From positions 1-33,266 of the forward strand of contig DASXEJ010000014.1 in the NCBI GenBank assembly GCA_036490175.1: a DNA stretch of 33,266 nucleotides, read 5' to 3'. A program made the translations under genes and the position numbers. This document shows, piece by piece, positions 15,688 to 22,270 of this stretch (its first letter is position 1; every line of letters starts with the position of its first letter). Below the pieces are notes generated by a model. The model was not told the DNA's origin and did not search any database. It saw nothing but the letters and a program-made list of their open reading frames with translations. This stretch comes from Pirellulales bacterium (GTDB lineage Bacteria > Planctomycetota > Planctomycetia > Pirellulales > JACPPG01).

Positions 15688-18600
15688 ATGCCGCGCTATG
15701 CTCCCGCTCTGCTTACGGTAATCCTGCTGGCGACAAGCCACGTCCGCGCCGCGGATTCAACCACCATCCATAACACCCAGGCGGAAACGGTGCCGTTGCT
15801 CACTCCCGAGCAGGCGCTACGCTGCATCGCACTACCCGAGGGCTTTGCCGCCACGCTGTTCGCCTCGGAGCCTGTCGTCTCGCAGCCGATCGGCATCGCG
15901 ACCGACGCTCGCGGCCGGCTATGGGTGGCCGAGAACAACACTTACGCCGAAGTCCCGCTCGGCTTCGATAACTCACAGCGTGACCGCATTGTCGTTTTGG
16001 AAGACGCCGACCACGACGGCCGCGCCGAACGGCACACTGTCTTCTGGGATCAGGCGCAGAAGTTGACCAGTGTCGAGACCGGCTTCGGCGGCGTGTGGGC
16101 GCTCTGTCCGCCACGGCTCCTTTTTATCCCCGATCGCAATGGAGATGACATTCCCGACGGCGAGCCCGAGGTTGTTCTCGATGGGTTCAACGACGCCGAG
16201 GTACGGCACAACATCGCCAATGGTTTGCGCTGGGGTCCCGATGGCTGGCTGTACGGGCGACACGGCATCCTCAGCACGTCGCTCGTGGCGGCTCCCGGTA
16301 CACCCCCCGCGCAGCGCACGCCGGTCAGTTGCAGCATCTGGCGCTATCATCCGACTCGCAAATTGTTCGAGGTTGTCTGCCGCGGCACGACCAACTCTTG
16401 GGGCATGGATTGGGATGAACACGGCGAATTGTTCTTCATCAATACAGTGATCGGACATTTATGGCACGCCGTGCCGGGCGCGCACTTTCAGCGGATGTAT
16501 GGAGAAGACGCCAATCCGCACACATACCAATTGATTGGCCAAACGGCCGATCACGTACATTGGGATACCGCCGAAGCATGGAGCGAAATCCGCAAGATCG
16601 GCGTTTCTCCAACCACCGACCAGGCCGGTGGCGGGCACGCCCATAGTGGTCTGTTGATTTATCAAGGCGACAATTGGCCCAATCGCTATCGCGGCACCGT
16701 CCTGACGATCAACTTTCATGGGCGGCGTCTGAACAACGATACGCTCGAACGCCAAGGAGCCGGATACGTCGCGCATCATGGGGCCGATCTGCTGCAAACT
16801 TCGGACCCCTGGTTTCGTGGGCTCGATCTGATCACCGGCGCCGATGGCGGCGTCTACATCGCCGATTGGAGCGATATCGGCGAATGCCACGACAACGATG
16901 GCATCCATCGTACGTCGGGCCGGATCTACAAAATCGTGTATGGACGGACCGAGCGCACCGCGATCGCCGCCGTCCCCCAGGGTGATGTGCGGCAGGCCAG
17001 CGACGCGCAACTTGTCGATCTGCAGTTTCAAACCAACGAATGGCTCGTTCGTCAGTCCCGGCAGGTATTGCAAGAACGCGCGGCGGCCGGCCGACTGTCA
17101 AACGATCTGACTGCTACATTACGATCGCGCTTTGCCGCCGCGGCCAACCCTCTCGAAAAAGTGCGCCTGTTGTGGTGCCTGCACGTCACCGACGGCGCCA
17201 GCGACGATTGGCTGCTGGCGCAACTCGACCAGCCGGACGAGCATGTTCGCGCCGGTGTCGTGCGCTTGCTGGGAGATGGCAAGGTTCCCTCGCCCCAAGT
17301 GCTGAAGGCCATCGCCAATCGCGCCGCGGTCGAGCCATCGGGCCTCGTGTCGGTTTACATGGCTGCGACGCTCCAGGCGTTACCCGTGGCGGACCTTTGG
17401 CTGCTGGCCGAACGGCTGGCGGCGCAGCGCGCATGGGCCAGCGATCCGGTCTTCCCGCTGATGCTCTGGTATGGGATCGAGCCGGCCGTGCCCGAGAATC
17501 CAGCCCAGGCCGTGAAGCTGGCCGCTTCGTGCCAGATTCCGCTAGTGACGCAGTTCATCGCGCGCCGATTGGCCGAGAATCTACAGGCTCTGCCCGCGCC
17601 GATCGATGAATTGATCGCGTTAGCCGCCGACGCGCGGCAACCCGCCCGCAGCCAGGCCATCCTGACCGGCGTGGCCGAGGCGCTGCGCGGTTGGCGCAAA
17701 GCCCCCGTGCCCCCGTCCTGGAATGATCTTTCGGAGGCGCTCGCTGGCAGCTCTGTTCCACAGATCGCCCAGTTGGTGCGCGAGCTTTCGGTTGTGTTCG
17801 GCGACGGACGCGCGCTCGATGAACTTCTGAAAACAGCGGCGTCCAAAACGGCCGACCCCGTCGTACGGCGCGATGCCCTCCGCGTGCTGGTCGAAGCCCG
17901 CGCCAATGCCCTGGTGCCGATCTTGCGCCATATGATCGACGAGCGCGATCTGGGGGCCGATGCGGTGCAAGCCTTGGCGGCGTTCGACGACGCCACCACG
18001 CCGGAGCTGCTCTTGCAGAGTTACCCCGGGCTGAAGGAGCCGGCCCGCGCGGCCACGATCGTCACGCTCAGCACGCGACCTGCCTGGGCCCGCGCGCTGT
18101 TAGTGGCCGTCGCGGCAGGCAAAATCGATCGCAGCCAGGTGCCGGCGTTTCAAGTTCGCCAAATGTCGACCTTTCCCGACGACGAGGTGCGCCGCCGCAC
18201 GAGTGAGCTGTGGCCCGAGCTGCGCATGGTCTCGACCGAAAAGAAGACCCGTATCGAGCAATTGAAGTCCCGGCTGGCCCCGACGGATTTGGCTTCGGCT
18301 GATTTGTCCAAGGGCCGGCAGCGTTTCGTGCAGGCCTGCGCTACCTGTCACACGCTCTTCGGCCAAGGGACTAAGATCGGACCTGATCTGACTGGCGCCC
18401 AGCGCGCGAATCTCGACTATTTGTTGGAAAACATCGTCGATCCCGCAGCCACGGTTACCGAGGGCTTTCGCATGTCCACCGTGGTGCTCAGTGATGGCCG
18501 CCTGCTGAGCGGCATTTTGGCAAACCAGGGCGCGCCGATCCTCGCGCTGCAAACTCCCACCGAACGCCTGGCAATCAACCGCGCGGACGTGGAAGAGATT

Positions 18601-18729
18601 CACGCATCGACCCTCTCGCTGATGCCCGAGGGCTTGCTCGACCCGCTGCCGGAGAAAGACCTGCGCGATTTGGTCGGTTACCTAATGTCGCCCCAGCAAG
18701 TGCCGCTACCTGCGGGGGCAGGCCAGTGA
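15688..18729 (+). CDS. PVC-type dehydrogenase / HEAT / cytochrome c protein
   Basis: I start at ATG 15688, which begins a signal peptide (MPRYAPALLTVILLATSHVRA); a frame 24 codons longer lacks one. The 1013-residue protein has three parts. Residues about 45-420 form a beta-propeller of the TIGR02604 'membrane-bound dehydrogenase' type: LPEGFAATLFASEP, GFGGVWALCPPRLLFIPDRNGDD, GLRWGPDGWLYGRHG. Residues about 440-860 are helical, HEAT-like repeats. The C-terminus is a TIGR02603 haem-binding domain with CATCH (residues 884-888, bases 18337-18351), then TLFGQGTKIGPDLTGAQR and distal Met candidates near VTEGFRMSTVV. Such proteins are abundant in planctomycetes and verrucomicrobia and are thought to oxidise sugars or related compounds outside the cytoplasm; the substrate is unknown. 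It appears complete and monocistronic. Confidence 0.93.
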   Translation: MPRYAPALLTVILLATSHVRAADSTTIHNTQAETVPLLTPEQALRCIALPEGFAATLFASEPVVSQPIGIATDARGRLWVAENNTYAEVPLGFDNSQRDRIVVLEDADHDGRAERHTVFWDQAQKLTSVETGFGGVWALCPPRLLFIPDRNGDDIPDGEPEVVLDGFNDAEVRHNIANGLRWGPDGWLYGRHGILSTSLVAAPGTPPAQRTPVSCSIWRYHPTRKLFEVVCRGTTNSWGMDWDEHGELFFINTVIGHLWHAVPGAHFQRMYGEDANPHTYQLIGQTADHVHWDTAEAWSEIRKIGVSPTTDQAGGGHAHSGLLIYQGDNWPNRYRGTVLTINFHGRRLNNDTLERQGAGYVAHHGADLLQTSDPWFRGLDLITGADGGVYIADWSDIGECHDNDGIHRTSGRIYKIVYGRTERTAIAAVPQGDVRQASDAQLVDLQFQTNEWLVRQSRQVLQERAAAGRLSNDLTATLRSRFAAAANPLEKVRLLWCLHVTDGASDDWLLAQLDQPDEHVRAGVVRLLGDGKVPSPQVLKAIANRAAVEPSGLVSVYMAATLQALPVADLWLLAERLAAQRAWASDPVFPLMLWYGIEPAVPENPAQAVKLAASCQIPLVTQFIARRLAENLQALPAPIDELIALAADARQPARSQAILTGVAEALRGWRKAPVPPSWNDLSEALAGSSVPQIAQLVRELSVVFGDGRALDELLKTAASKTADPVVRRDALRVLVEARANALVPILRHMIDERDLGADAVQALAAFDDATTPELLLQSYPGLKEPARAATIVTLSTRPAWARALLVAVAAGKIDRSQVPAFQVRQMSTFPDDEVRRRTSELWPELRMVSTEKKTRIEQLKSRLAPTDLASADLSKGRQRFVQACATCHTLFGQGTKIGPDLTGAQRANLDYLLENIVDPAATVTEGFRMSTVVLSDGRLLSGILANQGAPILALQTPTERLAINRADVEEIHASTLSLMPEGLLDPLPEKDLRDLVGYLMSPQQVPLPAGAGQ

Positions 18730-18772
18730 ATCAGCGGTCGTTGCCGCCCGCTCGTTCTGCTTGTCGGCCAAA

Positions 18773-19003
18773 CTAACGCGAGTAGGACGGCGGATCGCTC
18801 GCAGGAAAGGACTCCCAGCACGCCTCATCAAGCGGGTCCTCCGGCACTGCCGGATTGTAGGGCTGGTCTATCTCGCGCGAGCTGGGTGCCTGCTGCTTCT
18901 CATTGCCGCCTGAGGTCGCACCCGTGGCCCGCTCTTGCGGGGCGCGGGCTGGCGAGTTCTGCAGCCGGCGACCGTCGTCAGTCATTTTCCGTGAACGTGT
19001 CAT
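18773..19003 (-). CDS. Small ESFPASDPP-motif protein
   Basis: The start is ATG 19001-19003, with GGAGGA eight bases upstream; the frame extends 12 codons further without such a site. The 76-residue product is hydrophilic, rich in Gln/Arg/Ser/Pro, and ends in DEACWESFPASDPPSYSR. A C-terminal D-E-x-x-x-ESFPASDPP motif recurs in small bacterial proteins of unknown function and is the only conserved part; this is known from memory. It has no signal peptide or membrane helix. It is divergent from the sdpR-like gene. Confidence 0.8.
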   Translation of the reverse strand: MTRSRKMTDDGRRLQNSPARAPQERATGATSGGNEKQQAPSSREIDQPYNPAVPEDPLDEACWESFPASDPPSYSR

Positions 19004-19215
19004 AATTGGTTCCTCCGATACGCCCTCTTTATGAATCATATAGGCTCACCAGTCTGGCACTCTTGAAATGTAGCGCGCGCCGCAACCTAGCAATCGCAAA
19101 CGGCTATCCGCCTTGGGGTTTCCGTCTCTCGGGCAGTGATCCGGTCTTTTCAATCCGGCAATGCTAGAAACGTGGTAATTGGCAACCGTCAGTTCTCGAT
19201 CCTTTACGGGCGCCC

Positions 19216-19243
19216 TCGACGGCGGGGCAACCGGGGCTATAAT
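19216..19243 (+). promoter_or_regulatory. Sigma-70-like promoter of the sdpR-sdpI pair
   Basis: TCGACG (19216-19221), 16 bases, then a perfect TATAAT (19238-19243), about 55 bases before the sdpR-like start codon. Confidence 0.55.
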
Positions 19244-19244
19244 T

Positions 19245-19266
19245 TCGGTAGTTGGCGAAATACCGA
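19245..19266 (+). promoter_or_regulatory. Candidate SdpR operator (inverted repeat)
   Basis: Perfect arms TCGGTA (19245-19250) and TACCGA (19261-19266), centre to centre 16 bases, directly after the -10 box and covering the expected transcription start. ArsR/SdpR-type repressors bind such repeats over their own promoters, so self-repression is likely. This is inferred from position only. Confidence 0.5.
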
Positions 19267-19297
19267 CATATGGTCTCGCGGACAAGGGGCCGCCTTG

Positions 19298-19681
19298 ATG
19301 AATGCTGCGTTTCAAGCCCTTGGTGACCCGACCCGTCGCGAGATTCTCCGCCTATTGCGGGCCCGCGATATGACGGCCGGGGAAATTGCCGAGCAATTTC
19401 ATCTCGCCAGGTCGACCCTCTCTGGACATTTCAACGTGCTGCGGCACGCGGGTTTGATCGTCGCGGAAAAATATGGCACCAGCGTGGTCTACAGCCTAAA
19501 CATGTCGGTCGTCGACGAGACCGTGGCTGCTGTGCTGGATCTGTTCGATGTTGTTGGTCAACGAAAAAAGGCTCGACAATGGAACGCGAACGGCGCATTG
19601 GGGAACACGAAAGACGCAGCGGGGAAGGCGAACAGCGCTACGAACAAACCTGGCGCCGTGAAATCCCGCAAATCGTCTTGA
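19298..19681 (+). CDS. sdpR: ArsR/SdpR-family transcriptional repressor
   Basis: From ATG 19298 (AAGGGG upstream) the 127-residue protein begins with the hallmark FQALGDPTRREILRLLRARD. A winged helix follows: MTAGEIAEQFHLARSTLSGHFNVLRHAGLI (about 25-54) and the wing EKYGTSVVYSLN. No metal-binding Cys pairs are present, so it belongs to the SdpR-like autorepressors rather than metal sensors. In Bacillus, SdpR is held at the membrane by SdpI bound to its toxin; here the next gene is an SdpI homologue, which supports the same wiring. The last about 35 residues are an Asn/Ala/Lys-rich tail beyond the family's usual length, lying in the stretch that overlaps sdpI by 103 bp. Confidence 0.9.
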   Translation: MNAAFQALGDPTRREILRLLRARDMTAGEIAEQFHLARSTLSGHFNVLRHAGLIVAEKYGTSVVYSLNMSVVDETVAAVLDLFDVVGQRKKARQWNANGALGNTKDAAGKANSATNKPGAVKSRKSS

Positions 19682-20322
19682 TTCTGGGAATGTGGAGCGT
19701 GGCAGCGGCCGCCTGGCGCTTTGCCCCGGATCGGTTGCCCGTGCATTGGAATCTGGCAGGCGAAGTCGATCGGTACGGTGGCAAGGTCGAAGGCCTATTG
19801 CTGTTGCCGCTGCTTGTCACCGCGCTGTATCCGCTTTTGCTGTTGTTGCCGCGCATCGACCCGGGCCGGGCCAACTACGCGACATTCGCCGACGTCTATA
19901 CACTCATTCGTCTATCGATCACTGCCATGTTGGCGTTCGTCTATGCCTGCATTTTGCTGGCGAGTTTCGGATACCACGTCGACATGGGGCTGCTGATCCC
20001 GCTGGCCGTGGGAATATTGTTCTGCATCCTGGGTAACGTGACGGGCAAGATACGCCCGAATTGGTTTGTGGGAGTGCGCACGCCCTGGACCTTGTCGAGT
20101 CGTGACTCCTGGAACAAAACACATCGGCTGGCGGGTCGTCTCTTTGTCGTGCTGGGGTGCACCTTTGCTGCGTACGGCTTTCTGCAGACCGTGTGGATGC
20201 TCACCGCCGTGATCGCGTTAGGCGTTGCCATGCTGTTGTGGATCGTGATTTACTCGTACCTGGTCTGGCGGCACGATCCGAATCGCCTCTGTCCGGCCGG
20301 GACATCTCCGCACAGCGACTGA
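19579..20322 (+). CDS. sdpI: SdpI/DUF1648 family integral membrane protein
   Basis: The 247-residue protein has a charged cytoplasmic N-terminus (1-27). A DUF1648 unit follows (APDRLPVHWNLAGEVDRYGGK, about 49-69). Five or six membrane helices come next, then the SdpI signature GNVTGKIRPNWFVGVRTPWTLSS with SWNKTHRLAGRLFVVLG. In Bacillus, SdpI gives immunity to the SdpC toxin and signals its presence to SdpR; in most other bacteria the role is unknown. The start at 19579 lies inside sdpR in another frame, with AAGG eight bases upstream. An internal ATG at about 19690 would avoid the overlap but cut into the first helix. No SdpC-like toxin or SdpAB gene is visible. Confidence 0.9.
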   Translation: MERERRIGEHERRSGEGEQRYEQTWRREIPQIVLILGMWSVAAAAWRFAPDRLPVHWNLAGEVDRYGGKVEGLLLLPLLVTALYPLLLLLPRIDPGRANYATFADVYTLIRLSITAMLAFVYACILLASFGYHVDMGLLIPLAVGILFCILGNVTGKIRPNWFVGVRTPWTLSSRDSWNKTHRLAGRLFVVLGCTFAAYGFLQTVWMLTAVIALGVAMLLWIVIYSYLVWRHDPNRLCPAGTSPHSD

Positions 20323-20401
20323 GTTGCGACGAACCCGAGGGCCTGCTCTCGGTCACCTCGACCCTTGGCTGAAGACAAACTCTTTGGTTCGGCGGATGAT
20401 C

Positions 20402-22108
20402 TCAAGACGACTTAAGGGCGCACTGCGATTTCGCTCCGTTGCGCTTTCCGGCATGCACCGCCGCATACGACATTAGTGCGACCGCCGCCAGCGCCGCGGT
20501 GGCAGGTTCGGGCACGCTCGTACCAGAGCCTGTGCCAGATCGTTGCAGCCAGTGCGTGGCCACCAGATTTACGTCCAGCCCATTCACGATGCCGTCGTGA
20601 TTGACGTCGGCCGGCAGGTTGCTTCCCCTTTGCAGCCAGTTGCCGGCTATCAGGTTCACATCCAGACCGTTGACGACGCCGTCATGCGTGCCGTCCCCGG
20701 GCACGGTTGCCGCCACGATTTTGTAGAGAGAGCCGTTACCGTCGACGATGTACAGTTCGCCGCTGGCGTCGGTGCCGAACGAGTGGGGCTGATCGAGCGA
20801 AAAACCCGTGCCGGTAAACAGCTGACTGGTAATGTCGGTAAAGTTCGTGGCGGTCGTGCCGTCGTAGTTCATCGTGAAGATGCGTCCCAGACTGTCCGGG
20901 TTGCTGCTGTTGGCCGGTCCCAATAAATCGCCGAAGACATATTTACCGTCGAGCGCCGGAACGCCTGCGCCGTGATAAACGTATCCACCAATCACGGCCT
21001 GTCCGCCGATTGGCTCTTGCGCAGTCGGAACATGCGGGTAGTCAAGGATGGGGTCCACCGCCCCGGCAGGCTTCGGGCCACCAACGCCGCCCGAGGGTGT
21101 CGCGATCGTCCCTTCGCGTAGCCGCCAGCCGTAGTTCTCGCCGCCGCCCGGGTTGCTGGCTTTCTGCACGTCGATTTCCTCGCGCGCGCCCTGTCCTACG
21201 TCGCCAATCATCAGGTTGCCGGTTTGCGAGTCGAAGCTATCGCGAAACGGATTGCGCAGCCCATACAGCCACACTTCCGGCGCGCCGCTCGCGCCGTTGG
21301 CAAACGGGTTGTTGGCAGGAATGGCATAGTTGGGATGTGCCGCCGGGCCGGGGGTATCAACGTTGATACGCAACATCTTGCCTAGCAAACTGAAGGTATC
21401 TTGCGCGTTGCCAGTCGGCTCTACGTGACCGGTCCCCTGATCGTTGCTGTTGCCGCCGTCCCCCATGGCGATGTACAGGTTGCCAGAGTCGCCCGGCCGG
21501 TTACTGAACCCGATCCAACCGCCGTTATGATTCGTTTCCGGCTGGTCGATCGTCAGCACGTCAGTAGCGCTGGCAGGATTCGCCACATTGGGATTGGACG
21601 AAACCTGATATCGCGTGATGTGAGTCACACCTGAGTTAAAAGCGCCTCCGTTGGCCGTGTAATCGACGTAGAACTGGCCATTCGTTGCGTAATTTGGATC
21701 AAAGGCCAGACCCAACAATCCTTGTTCGCCGCCGGTGGCGATGCCCGAGATTTGCAAGAAGGGCGTCGAGCTGATCGAGTTGTCGGCCAAGTTCAGAATC
21801 TTGATGTCGGCCGTACCGCCCGATCCCTGTTCGACAATAAACAGTTGATTGGGATCACCTGGCGCCGACGTGGCAAAAAGCGGCGCGTTCAAGCCGTCAG
21901 CCACCCGAATCAATGTCTGGCCGAAGGCAGCCGGACTGGATGCCAAGAGGATCGTAGCGACTACCATTAGCCGTGCCATGAAGCAACAGCGCGCGAGAAA
22001 ACGTCGCGGCAAAGCTTGCCCGGCCGGCTGCCGAACGCCCAGGCAAGCTAGGTCACGCGCAGAAATCTGAAACTCACGCCGCACGCACGTGTCGAGAATG
22101 CGAGGCAT
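20402..22108 (-). CDS. Glucose/sorbosone dehydrogenase-like protein with dockerin repeats and PEP-CTERM
   Basis: I choose ATG 22106-22108 because GGAG lies six bases upstream. The signal peptide core (MARLMVVATILLASSPAAFGQ) starts 43 codons later, so the n-region is unusually long; ATG 21977-21979 is the alternative. The body (to about residue 430) is a six-bladed propeller of the GSDH/PQQ-dependent sugar dehydrogenase type: LNAPLFATSAPGDPNQLFIVEQ, GEQGLLGLAFDPNYATNG, LYIAMGDGGN, RNPFRDSFDSQTGNLMIGDVGQ, ENYGWRLREG. Then come two dockerin-type repeats (GDGTHDGVVNGLDVNLIAGNW, ADVNHDGIVNGLDVNLVATHW) and a PEP-CTERM (VPEPATAALAAVALMSYAAVHAGKR). It is likely exported and exosortase-processed, and possibly oxidises sugars outside the cytoplasm. 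Cofactor binding cannot be confirmed by eye. Confidence 0.9.
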   Translation of the reverse strand: MPRILDTCVRREFQISARDLACLGVRQPAGQALPRRFLARCCFMARLMVVATILLASSPAAFGQTLIRVADGLNAPLFATSAPGDPNQLFIVEQGSGGTADIKILNLADNSISSTPFLQISGIATGGEQGLLGLAFDPNYATNGQFYVDYTANGGAFNSGVTHITRYQVSSNPNVANPASATDVLTIDQPETNHNGGWIGFSNRPGDSGNLYIAMGDGGNSNDQGTGHVEPTGNAQDTFSLLGKMLRINVDTPGPAAHPNYAIPANNPFANGASGAPEVWLYGLRNPFRDSFDSQTGNLMIGDVGQGAREEIDVQKASNPGGGENYGWRLREGTIATPSGGVGGPKPAGAVDPILDYPHVPTAQEPIGGQAVIGGYVYHGAGVPALDGKYVFGDLLGPANSSNPDSLGRIFTMNYDGTTATNFTDITSQLFTGTGFSLDQPHSFGTDASGELYIVDGNGSLYKIVAATVPGDGTHDGVVNGLDVNLIAGNWLQRGSNLPADVNHDGIVNGLDVNLVATHWLQRSGTGSGTSVPEPATAALAAVALMSYAAVHAGKRNGAKSQCALKSS

Positions 22109-22270
22109 GATGTGCTCCGGGAGTCTGTCGCCCCCTGCGATCACGCGAGCCCGCGTTGGCTCTCGTACTGGCTACGTGAGCATAGCCGAAACCTGCGGCA
22201 AAGAAGCGCGCTCGAACGGTGCAATTCGCAGGAATTTTGAAATCATTGCGCTACGTCTCGATTCGCTCCG

